Assembly (NCBI GenBank): GCA_963751395.1
Contig: CAVVUC010000002.1
Coordinates: 1,798,001-1,862,000 of the forward strand
DNA: 64,000 nucleotides
Origin: CAVVUC01 sp963751395
Lineage (GTDB): Bacteria > Verrucomicrobiota > Verrucomicrobiia > Chthoniobacterales > Chthoniobacteraceae
Direction: 5' to 3'
In this document: positions 6,948 through 14,400 of the stretch, one piece after another
Layout: every line of letters starts with the position of its first letter
Numbering within the stretch: position 1 is the stretch's first letter
The notes under the pieces: model-generated
Told to the model about the DNA's origin: nothing
Seen by the model: only the letters and a program-made list of their open reading frames with translations
The model's database searches: none
Made by a program: the position numbers and the translations under genes

Positions 6948-9839
6948 ATGAACAACACGACACTCTTCTGGCAGATTCTAATCGGCACAGTCATCGCGTG
7001 CCGCCCTCCCTTCGTTCAAGCGTCCGGGGCGGCGAAGGAGGCCCGCGACCGAAACTTTGATGCGGACTGGCGCTTTTTCCGTGGCGACGCGTCCGGCGCG
7101 GAGCAGCCCGGATTCGATGATTCAATCTGGCGCGTGCTGGATGTGCCGCATGACTGGAGCATCGAAGACGCACCTCCGGTCGCGAATCGCGAGCCGGTCC
7201 TGGTGCCGGCAGCGGACGGATGGAAATTTGCGCGAGGCGATGACATGGGCCGGGCCGCGCGCGGGTTCGACGACTCTTCATGGAAGACAGTCCATCTGCC
7301 GGCCAGCTTTGGCAGCATGGGTTACACAGACCAGCGATGCTTTGGCTGGTATCGAGGAAGGGTCGTGGTGCCGGATCACCTGCGCGGAAAGGATTTTCTG
7401 CTAAAGATCGGCGTCGTGGATGACGCGGATGAGACGTATTTCAACGGGGAAAAAATTGGCGGTATCGGCGGGATGGGGCCGGACTTCGACGGCTCGAACT
7501 CACCGTGGACCCAGACGCGCTCCTATCGCGTGCCCGCGTCGCTCGTGCGCGAAGGTGAAAATGTGGTTGCGGTTCGCGTGTTCAACAACGCCGGCGATGG
7601 CGGCATCACGGCCCTGGCGCCCGCCTTCGACGTGGTGGGGCCGTTTTCGCCGGAAAGCGCCGGGGGATCGGCGACGGGGCACACGGTGGGAGGCACCGGC
7701 TGGTATCGCAAGCATTTCACACTGGATGAGAAGACCGGCGGCAAGGTCGTCTCGGTTTTGTTCGACAGCATTTACATGGACTCGGATGTGTGGCTGAACG
7801 GCCATGCGCTCGGCAATCATCCCTACGGCTACACTGCGTTCGCGCACGATCTCACGCCGTATTTGAAACCGCCGGGCGAGGAGAACATTCTCGCAGTGCG
7901 TGTGCGAAACGCCGGCAGAACGAGCCGCTGGTATTCCGGCTCGGGCATCTACCGGCATGTCACTCTCACGGTGACCGATCCGTTGCACATTGCGCAATGG
8001 GGCGTTTCCATCACCACGCCGAAGGTCTCGAAAGCGTCCGCCACGGTCCGGGTGGTGACGACGGTGCGAAATTCAGGGGCGAAAGAAAGCGACGTCAAAC
8101 TGCGCGTGAAACTGTGCGTGCCGGACGGTCGCACGTTGGGAACCGCGGAGTCGTCTGCGCGTGTCGCAGCAAACGGGAGCACGGACATTCCGCTGGAAAT
8201 CGAAGTCAAGTCCCCTGCCCTGTGGTCGCCGGAATCCCCAGAGCTTTGTCGGGCGGAAGTGCAGGTGCTCGATGACGGCAAGGTCGTTGATCGGACCACC
8301 ACGACTTTCGGTATTCGCGAGATCCGGTTCAGTGCTGAAAGCGGATTCACGCTAAACGGGCAGTCGCTCGAGTTACGCGGCGCTTGTCTGCATCACGACA
8401 ACGGCCCGCTGGGAGCCGCGGCCATCGACCGCGCCGAGGAGCGCCGCGTCGAGTTGATGAAAGCGCAGGGCTTCAACGCGATTCGTTGCAGCCACAATCC
8501 GCCGTCGAGCGTGTTTCTGGACGCGTGCGACCGGCTCGGCATGCTGGTGATGGACGAGGCGTTTGATTGCTGGGAGAAAGGCAAGAACCCGGACGACTAC
8601 GGCAGGTATTTCAACGACTGGTGGCAGCGCGATCTGGCGGCGATGATCCTGCGCGACCGCAATCATCCGAGCGTCATTCTCTGGAGCATCGGCAATGAGA
8701 TTCCACAGCGCGCCGACGAGCGCGGTTATGTCATCGCGAAGGAACTCAGCGATGAAGTGCGCCGCCTCGACCCGACGCGGCCGGTGACCGAGGGCGTGTG
8801 CAATTTCTGGGACCAGGCGGGGCGCCCGTGGTCGGACACGGCGACGGCGTTCTCGTTCCTCGATGTCGGCGGCTACAACTACGAGCCGTCGAAGTACGAG
8901 GAGGACCACAAGACATTTCCAAAGCGCATCATGGTCGGCACGGAATCCTATCCGGGGGAGATTTTTGATTACTGGCAAAAGGTCGAGAGGAACGCCCATG
9001 TGATCGGCGACTTTGTCTGGACCGGCATGGACTATCTCGGCGAGTCGGGCTGCGGGCATTTCCGCCTCGACAACGAGCCGTCCAAATTCGGTCGCGACTG
9101 GCCGTGGTTCAACGCCTTCTGCGGCGACCTGGACATCTGCGGTTTCAAGAAGCCGCAGTCGTTTTATCGCGACGTCGTCTGGGGACGGAGCAAGCTGGAG
9201 ATGATGGTGCATCGCCCGTTGCCGCCCGGCCGCAGCGAGCAACTGAGCCAGTGGGGATGGCCGGACGAACTTCCGGGCTGGACCTGGCCGGGCGAAGAGG
9301 GGCGGACCATGAGCGTCGCGGTGTATTCGAGCTGCGACACGGTGCGGCTCGAGTTGAACGGCAAAGAAATCGCCACGAAACAAATCGGCGAAAACGACAA
9401 ACTGACGGCGCGGTTTGAGGCGCCCTACGAGCCGGGCGAACTGCGGGCCGTTGCGCTGGCGCAAGGAAAGGTTGTGGCGCAAAAGACTCTTCTCACGAGC
9501 GGCACGGCCAAAAAGATCCGGCTGACCGCCGATCGGGAGAAACTTTCCGCCAGCCGTGACGACCTCGCTTATGTCGCGATTGAAATCACGGACGCGAAAG
9601 GAAACCTCCTGCCGGACGCGGAGGTTGTGGTGAGGTCTTCCGTAAACGGCGCGGGCGAACTCGCGGCGCTCGGCAGCGGCAGTCCGAACCGGCCGGAAAG
9701 TTTTCGCGGTCCCGCACGCACAACCTGGCGCGGAACGGCGCTCGCAATTGTGCGTCCGCTGGGCAAGACTGGGCAAATCACGCTGCGCGTCGAGGCTGAA
9801 GGTCTGACGCCGGCTGAAATCCAAATCCACGCAAAATGA
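6948..9839 (+). CDS. Secreted GH2 beta-galactosidase-type glycoside hydrolase
   Basis: A 963-residue exported enzyme from ATG 6948, chosen because a signal peptide (MNNTTLFWQILIGTVIACRP to QASG) follows directly. It contains the GH2 sugar-binding jelly roll, immunoglobulin-like beta sandwich and TIM barrel. The acid/base is E584 in SIGNEIP and the nucleophile E666 in VGTESYPGE. Typical blocks are present: GVNLHHD-like GACLHHDNG, NAIRCSHNP and the two C-terminal beta domains (Big-like ITDAKGNLLPDAEV). Oddly, the first jelly roll is split: after PHDWSIEDAPP about 160 residues of a second carbohydrate-binding-like module intervene (DGWKFARGDDMGRAARGFDDSSWKTVHLPASF and on) before GGTGWYRKHF resumes the GH2 sequence. 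It probably removes beta-galactosyl residues outside the inner membrane. The next gene starts on its stop codon (ATGA). Confidence 0.9.
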   Translation: MNNTTLFWQILIGTVIACRPPFVQASGAAKEARDRNFDADWRFFRGDASGAEQPGFDDSIWRVLDVPHDWSIEDAPPVANREPVLVPAADGWKFARGDDMGRAARGFDDSSWKTVHLPASFGSMGYTDQRCFGWYRGRVVVPDHLRGKDFLLKIGVVDDADETYFNGEKIGGIGGMGPDFDGSNSPWTQTRSYRVPASLVREGENVVAVRVFNNAGDGGITALAPAFDVVGPFSPESAGGSATGHTVGGTGWYRKHFTLDEKTGGKVVSVLFDSIYMDSDVWLNGHALGNHPYGYTAFAHDLTPYLKPPGEENILAVRVRNAGRTSRWYSGSGIYRHVTLTVTDPLHIAQWGVSITTPKVSKASATVRVVTTVRNSGAKESDVKLRVKLCVPDGRTLGTAESSARVAANGSTDIPLEIEVKSPALWSPESPELCRAEVQVLDDGKVVDRTTTTFGIREIRFSAESGFTLNGQSLELRGACLHHDNGPLGAAAIDRAEERRVELMKAQGFNAIRCSHNPPSSVFLDACDRLGMLVMDEAFDCWEKGKNPDDYGRYFNDWWQRDLAAMILRDRNHPSVILWSIGNEIPQRADERGYVIAKELSDEVRRLDPTRPVTEGVCNFWDQAGRPWSDTATAFSFLDVGGYNYEPSKYEEDHKTFPKRIMVGTESYPGEIFDYWQKVERNAHVIGDFVWTGMDYLGESGCGHFRLDNEPSKFGRDWPWFNAFCGDLDICGFKKPQSFYRDVVWGRSKLEMMVHRPLPPGRSEQLSQWGWPDELPGWTWPGEEGRTMSVAVYSSCDTVRLELNGKEIATKQIGENDKLTARFEAPYEPGELRAVALAQGKVVAQKTLLTSGTAKKIRLTADREKLSASRDDLAYVAIEITDAKGNLLPDAEVVVRSSVNGAGELAALGSGSPNRPESFRGPARTTWRGTALAIVRPLGKTGQITLRVEAEGLTPAEIQIHAK

Positions 9840-9887
9840 ATACCAGTTCGACCATTCAACCCGAACGCCGCGATAGAGGCCCGGAGG

Positions 9888-10090
9888 GCCGGAAGGAAAT
9901 TAGCCGGTGGTGGAGTGAGGAACGAACGGAACCACCGGAAACCCGCAATCGCAGGGCATTCGCCCCGGCAGGGGCGACGGAGCCGGCGATGATCACACGT
10001 TCCTCCGCACCCTTCGGGGCGGTTCGCTTTTGTCCGCCAATCCGGTGGTTTCGCTTCGCTCCACCACCGGCTAATTTCCGGCTGTCCCTT
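9888..10090. repeat. Dispersed repeat with long inverted arms
   Basis: ATTAGCCGGTGGTGGAGTGA near 9898 reappears inverted as TCCACCACCGGCTAAT near 10060. A second inner pair, ACCACCGGA near 9931, is answered by TCCGGTGGT near 10040. Between the arms are a GGCAGGGGCGACGG block and other short palindromes. This style of palindromic filler is recalled from other verrucomicrobial genomes. It lies between the stop of the GH2 gene and the signal peptide of the xylanase, and the xylanase frame stays open through it. Confidence 0.65.
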
Positions 10091-10114
10091 CGGGACAAAA
10101 CACCCGCTGCCATC

Positions 10115-11242
10115 GTGCATCCCGGCGTTCGGGTTACAATCACGCAGCAGGTCTCCCGACCCGCCGTCCGTCTCGTGCGCTTCGCCGTGTTCGGCCTCGC
10201 GCTCCTCGCTGCGGTGCCTGCCGTGTCGGCCGCGGAGACCGGATTGAAAGATGCGTATCGCCGTTATTTCCCAATCGGTGCGGCGATTCCCGGGGCCAGC
10301 CTCCCCGAGGCGGAGTTGAATCTGTTGATCACGAACTTTGCGTCGGTGACGCCTGACAATCTGATGAAGCTGTCATCGTTGCAGCCCGAGGAGGGCAAGT
10401 TCCGGTTCGATGATGCCGATCGCTTTGTGGAGTTCGCTCAGAGCCACGGGTTGCAGGTGCAGGGACACACGCTGGTCTGGTACCAGCAGTGTCCCGACTG
10501 GCTCTTTCAGGACGGCGGGAAGCCGGCTTCCCGCGAGCTTGTGTTGAAACGGATGCGCGAGCACATCAGCACCGTTGTCGGCCGCTACCGGGGGCGGATC
10601 GCGCGCTGGGATGTGGTCAACGAAGCGATCGACGACGAAAACGATTACCTGCGTGCGACTCCGTGGTTCAAGGCAACCGGGGAGGACTTTATCGCCGAGG
10701 CGTTTCTCGCCGCGCGCCGGGCCGATCCGAACGCGCGGCTTTTTTACAACGACTACAACATCGAGCATCCCGTGAAGCGGGAGAAGGCGCTGCGCCTGAT
10801 CAAAAGCCTGAAGGCGCGCGGCGTGCCGATCCACGGCATCGGCATCCAGGGCCACTGGAAGCTCGATGAGGTGCCCTTCGATTTCATAGACGAAAGCATC
10901 GCGGCTTTCAGCGCCCAGGGACTCCGGGTCGCCATCTCCGAACTGGACATTGACGTTGTGCCACGCAAGCCCCCGCCTGGCTCCGACCCGGCTGGATACG
11001 ACCCTTATGCCGGCGGATGTCCGCCTGAAATTTTGGCCAGGCAGGCGGAACAATACGCCCGCCTGTTTCAGATCTTCAAGAAACACGCCGGCAAGATCGA
11101 TGTCGTGACCTTCTGGGGCCTGCACGACGGCAGGAGCTGGCTGAACGGCTGGCCGCGCCGCCGCACCAATTACCCGCTGCTTTGGGATCGATCCCTCGCT
11201 CCGAAACCCGCGCTGGAGGCTGTTCTCCGGGCGGCACAATGA
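10115..11242 (+). CDS. Secreted endo-1,4-beta-xylanase, GH10
   Basis: A GH10 xylanase cutting internal beta-1,4 links in xylan. The barrel shows the family blocks: FPIGAAIPG, TPDNLMKLSSLQPEEGKFRFDDAD, VQGHTLVWYQQCPDW, WDVVNEAIDD with acid/base E170, GIGIQGHW, and AISELDID with nucleophile E276 (numbering from the chosen start). The frame is open from ATG 9836, which overlaps the GH2 stop, but its first 93 codons are repeat DNA. I prefer GTG 10115 or GTG 10175, just before the signal peptide VRFAVFGLALLAAVPAVSA. Mature size is normal for a single-domain GH10. Together with the upstream GH2 it indicates plant-polysaccharide breakdown. The start codon is uncertain; the family is not. Confidence 0.9.
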   Translation: MHPGVRVTITQQVSRPAVRLVRFAVFGLALLAAVPAVSAAETGLKDAYRRYFPIGAAIPGASLPEAELNLLITNFASVTPDNLMKLSSLQPEEGKFRFDDADRFVEFAQSHGLQVQGHTLVWYQQCPDWLFQDGGKPASRELVLKRMREHISTVVGRYRGRIARWDVVNEAIDDENDYLRATPWFKATGEDFIAEAFLAARRADPNARLFYNDYNIEHPVKREKALRLIKSLKARGVPIHGIGIQGHWKLDEVPFDFIDESIAAFSAQGLRVAISELDIDVVPRKPPPGSDPAGYDPYAGGCPPEILARQAEQYARLFQIFKKHAGKIDVVTFWGLHDGRSWLNGWPRRRTNYPLLWDRSLAPKPALEAVLRAAQ

Positions 11243-11294
11243 GGTGAATTTGGTGCCCGGCGCCAGGTTGATTGTATCAACTAAACACACCGCG

Positions 11295-11672
11295 ATGATG
11301 ATCAACATACAGGCAGCTTGGATCGGGTTCTTGCTGGGTTGCCTCGGAGGAGCAATCCCCGGCCTGTTCTTTTACAACAGCGACTGGCTGGGAGGTTATG
11401 CATCGTGGCAGCGGCGAATGATCCGGCTGGGGCACATCTCTTTTTTCGGCATCGGCTTCATCAATCTTCTGTTCGCACTGACGGCACGAGCACTGGGGAT
11501 TAACAACGGCCTTCACGTCACTTCCATCCTCTTGATCGTTGGAGCGGCGACCATGCCGTCCGTCTGTTACATGTCCGCGTGGAAGCCGGTTTTCCGGCAC
11601 CTGTTTTTCATTCCGGTCGCATCGCTCAGTATCGGCATCGCTCTGTTCTCCTGGAGGATCATCGCATCATGA
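11295..11672 (+). CDS. Four-helix membrane protein
   Basis: From ATG 11295 (MMINIQAAWIGFLLGCLGGAIPGLFF) the protein is about 125 residues and has four predicted membrane segments, near residues 5-27, 48-69, 75-95 and 100-122. I do not recognise a family. A GTG at 11244 would add 17 poor-looking residues. Its stop overlaps the ATG of the radical SAM gene by ATGA, so the two are translationally coupled. It may anchor or serve the radical SAM enzyme; this rests only on coupling. Confidence 0.65.
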   Translation: MMINIQAAWIGFLLGCLGGAIPGLFFYNSDWLGGYASWQRRMIRLGHISFFGIGFINLLFALTARALGINNGLHVTSILLIVGAATMPSVCYMSAWKPVFRHLFFIPVASLSIGIALFSWRIIAS

Positions 11673-12997
11673 ACATCGGGCTGTTTCCCATGAGCGGCAT
11701 ACGAGTCTGCGATACGGAACTGCTTCGTCTGGGGCTGACGCTTCCGGGTTTTGTCGAACGAAGCAAAACCATCGCTTCATTGCCAAGCCTGGGGCTGCTG
11801 ACTCTCGCCGGAATGATCCCTGCCCGACATCGAATCACTTATGTCGAGGTGCCGGATGTGAACCGTCTGGAGACCCTGCCGGGAGGCATTGATCTGGCGG
11901 CGATCTCGTCTTACAGCGCCCAGATCGACGAGGCGTATGAACTGTCCCGACGGTTCAAGGCGATGGGAGTTCCGACAGTTATCGGCGGCCCGCACGTCAC
12001 CGCGCTTCCGGAGGAGGCGGCGGAATACTGTGACGCCGTTGTCATGGGCGAAGGGGAACCTGTGTGGCCGGAGGTGCTGGCTGACGCCGAAGCCGGACGA
12101 TTGAAGCAATTCTATCGCGCGGATCCCGCTGAATACGATCTGGCTTCAGCGCCCATGCCCGCCTTTGAACTGCTCGACATTTCGAAATACAACAGGCTGA
12201 CGGTCCAAACGAGTCGCGGCTGTCCACATCATTGTGAATTCTGCGCGAGTTCGGTCGTGCTCACCCACAAGTACAAGCAGAAACCCGTCGCGAAGGTTCT
12301 GGATGAGATCGGGCGAATCCTCACGATCTGGGAGCGTCCGTTCATCGAGTTTGCCGACGACAACAGTTTCATCAATCGCGCCTACTGGAAGGAGCTTCTC
12401 AAGCCGCTCAAGGGAAAGGGAATCAAGTGGTTTGCGGAAACCGACCTCTCCGTCGCCGATGATGACGAACTGCTGACCCTCATGCGGGAGACGGGCTGCG
12501 CGCAAGTGCTGATCGGCTTGGAAAGCCCGACGAAAAGCGGACTGCAGGGACTCGAATTGCGCAACGACTGGAAGTTGAGAAAGTTTCCGCATTACAAGGA
12601 CGCCATCCGTGCCATTCAATCCCACGGCATCACCGTGAACGGCTGCTTCATCATCGGCCTTGATGGACAAACGGTGGATGTCTTCGATCGGGTTTTCGAT
12701 TTTGTGAGGGAGTCGGAGTTGTACGAAGTTCAGGTCACGATTCTGACGCCCTTTCCCGGCACACCGCTCTACGAAAGGCTCGATCGTGAGAACCGGTTGA
12801 TCGAGCCCCGGAATTGGAAGAAATGCACCTTGTTCGACATCAACTTCCGGCCTTCCCACATGTCCGTGCAGGAGATGCACGAAGGCTTCAGGAAACTGGC
12901 GGTGGACCTCTACAGCGACGAATTCACGAACTGGCGAAGGAGCCGCTTCAAGCGACTCGTCAGGAATCAACGCAATCCAAACGGAGAAAGAAAATGA
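11669..12997 (+). CDS. B12-binding-domain radical SAM protein
   Basis: A 442-residue enzyme from ATG 11669, preceded by a good ribosome binding site (GGAGG at 11653). Residues 1-150 form a cobalamin-binding-like Rossmann domain (SLPSLGLLTLAGMIPARH, AISSYSAQIDEAYELSRRFKAMGVPTVIGGPHVTALPEEA, YCDAVVMGEGE). The radical SAM core follows with the cluster motif CPHHCEFC (CxxxCxxC), the strand IEFADDNSFINR and the ETGCAQVLIGLES block. A helical C-terminal segment ends the protein. These enzymes often methylate or rearrange unactivated carbons, or modify lipids, hopanoids or natural products; the substrate here cannot be told. It is flanked by two small membrane-protein genes, both overlapping by ATGA, so it may act on a membrane lipid. 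Family certain, substrate unknown. Confidence 0.9.
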   Translation: MNIGLFPMSGIRVCDTELLRLGLTLPGFVERSKTIASLPSLGLLTLAGMIPARHRITYVEVPDVNRLETLPGGIDLAAISSYSAQIDEAYELSRRFKAMGVPTVIGGPHVTALPEEAAEYCDAVVMGEGEPVWPEVLADAEAGRLKQFYRADPAEYDLASAPMPAFELLDISKYNRLTVQTSRGCPHHCEFCASSVVLTHKYKQKPVAKVLDEIGRILTIWERPFIEFADDNSFINRAYWKELLKPLKGKGIKWFAETDLSVADDDELLTLMRETGCAQVLIGLESPTKSGLQGLELRNDWKLRKFPHYKDAIRAIQSHGITVNGCFIIGLDGQTVDVFDRVFDFVRESELYEVQVTILTPFPGTPLYERLDRENRLIEPRNWKKCTLFDINFRPSHMSVQEMHEGFRKLAVDLYSDEFTNWRRSRFKRLVRNQRNPNGERK

Positions 12998-13398
12998 AAC
13001 CAATTCAATCGGTAAGAGCCCTTTTCATTGCGGCAGCCTTGTATGACGGAATACTCGGGGCCGCTTTTCTACTGGCAGGTGGAAGCGTCTTCCAGTGGTT
13101 TGGCGTGACGCCGCCAAATCACCCGGGCTACGTCCAGTTTCCGGCAGCCCTGCTGGTCGTCTTTGCGCTCATGTTCCTGGCCGTCGCCAGAAACCCAATC
13201 GAAAACCGGCACCTGATCCCGTACGGCATCCTGCTGAAGGTGTCGTATTGCGGCGTTGTCACCTTTCACTGGCTCACCAGCGGAGTTCCCGGCATGTGGA
13301 AACCATTCTGCATTTTCGATCTGCTCTTCCTGTTTCTATTCGCCTGGGCGTGGTCGGCGCTGAGTCCGGGTTCTTCACGAGGACAAGAAAGTTCCTGA
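12994..13398 (+). CDS. Small four-helix membrane protein
   Basis: A 134-residue protein from ATG 12994 (MKPIQSVRALFIAAALYDGILGAAFLLAGG), preceded by a GGAGAAAG binding site and overlapping the radical SAM stop by ATGA. Four hydrophobic segments are clear (about 8-30, 48-66, 78-95, 103-122). The motif YDGILGAAFLLAG followed by FQWFGVTPPNHPGYVQFPAALLVVFALMF resembles small membrane proteins annotated only as hypothetical. The C-terminus is short and cytoplasm-like (SALSPGSSRGQESS). Third gene of the 11295-13398 operon. Function unknown. Confidence 0.75.
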   Translation: MKPIQSVRALFIAAALYDGILGAAFLLAGGSVFQWFGVTPPNHPGYVQFPAALLVVFALMFLAVARNPIENRHLIPYGILLKVSYCGVVTFHWLTSGVPGMWKPFCIFDLLFLFLFAWAWSALSPGSSRGQESS

Positions 13399-13451
13399 TA
13401 TTAACTCTCAAAGAAAAGAGGACTATTGGCCCCCGCGTTACGCACCTTATG

Positions 13452-13950
13452 GCGCGTCATTCTGAGGCGTTCACAAAACAAGTTTTGCTGGCGTCGGCAA
13501 TAATGGTTTCCAATCGGAGGGACGAGCTCTGCGAGTCCCTGGCTTCTCGAGTGTGGGACTCGTGGAACTCGGCCCTCCGATGACATCATTGGCAGCGAAG
13601 CGAAGAACCCCGCAATCCACGCCGGGCGACATTTGTGGGGTTCTTCGCTTCGCTGCCAATGAACCCGCCCCGGATGCGGAACCTTTCGCGCGCCGCGCTT
13701 TGGACTGCGGCGGCTTGACGCCGCTTTGCGGAGGTGCGGACTTGTCCGCGCGGCGGGAGCGCACATCGCACACCCGCAGACCCCCCGTCCACGGAGACAA
13801 GTCTCCACCAACCCCAAAGCGCGGACAAGTCCGCGCACTCCAAAGCGCTGCGCGCGAAACACGCGGGGCGCTGCGTTTTGGGAAGCGCCCCCGGAGTTCA
13901 TTGCCGCCGCCAGCAAAAACCCGTTTTGTGAGCGACTCAGAATGACGCGC
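13452..13950. repeat. 500-bp composite element bounded by 50-bp inverted repeats
   Basis: The left end (13452-13501, starting GCGCGTCATTCTGAG) returns inverted at the right end (13900-13950, ending CTCAGAATGACGCGC) with only a few mismatches and one indel. Inside are a second perfect inverted repeat (13588-13660) and blocks repeating GCGGACAAGTCCGCGC-like sequence around 13736 and 13822. No credible gene lies inside. It fills the gap 13399-14085 between the membrane gene and the truncated pfk. Confidence 0.7.
13588..13660. repeat. 24-bp perfect inverted repeat within the composite
   Basis: Bases 13588-13611 (start ATTGGCAGCGAAGCG) are exactly complementary to 13637-13660 (end CGCTTCGCTGCCAAT), with 25 bases between. 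This would form a strong cruciform or RNA hairpin. The arms lie well inside the larger inverted repeat 13452-13950. Confidence 0.75.
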
Positions 13951-14085
13951 GTGGGAGATGATTCAATCAAATGGAGAGTCCACTTATTTGTGCAAAACGG
14001 TATGACACACTGCGCCGCTTTCGCGCTGCGATTTCCTGCTCGACGCTCGATGCGCTGCGGATGAAAATTCACATCAACCTTTTGT

Positions 14086-14337
14086 ATGCCACAACACATC
14101 GGCATCTTGACGAGCGGCGGTGATTGTCCCGGCCTGAACGCCGCGATTCGCGCGGTGGTAAAAGCATCGCAGGAAGGCTATGGCATGCGTGTCATCGGTT
14201 TCGTGAACGGCTTTCGCGGTCTTGTGCAGGACCAGTCGATCGAACTCGACGACAAGGTCGTGTCCGGCATTCTCACCGACGGCGGCACGATCCTCGGAAC
14301 CAGTCGCGACAAACTCCATCGCCGGGGCGCACGCCGG
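14086..14337 (+). pseudogene. pfkA: N-terminal fragment of 6-phosphofructokinase
   Basis: From ATG 14086 the frame reads MPQHIGILTSGGDCPGLNAA and continues through VVKASQEGYGMRVIGFVNGFRGL, ILTDGGTILGTSRDKLHR, the unmistakable start of phosphofructokinase: the GGD(x)PG nucleotide/pyrophosphate loop and the GGT.LGTSR block. At about residue 84 the match stops abruptly. What follows (RGARRQAAASTSREG) is unlike the family, and the convergent GH2 gene ends at 14401. About three quarters of the enzyme, including the catalytic GGDD-type and substrate-binding parts, are missing. Either the gene was cut by a rearrangement that brought in the GH2 gene, or the assembly joins two places here. Confidence 0.8.
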
Positions 14338-14400
14338 CAGGCAGCCGCTTCAACGAGCCGGGAAGGCAAAGACTTCACCCGGATAAGCGCGTCCAGGCGG

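Noticed and set aside
8373..9830. 485-residue minus-strand open frame
   Set aside because: Shadow of the GH2 gene at 6948-9839, whose catalytic motifs are intact.
13399..14085. Small open frames in the gap before the pfk fragment
   Set aside because: They consist of inverted-repeat and GC-rich filler sequence with no coding character.
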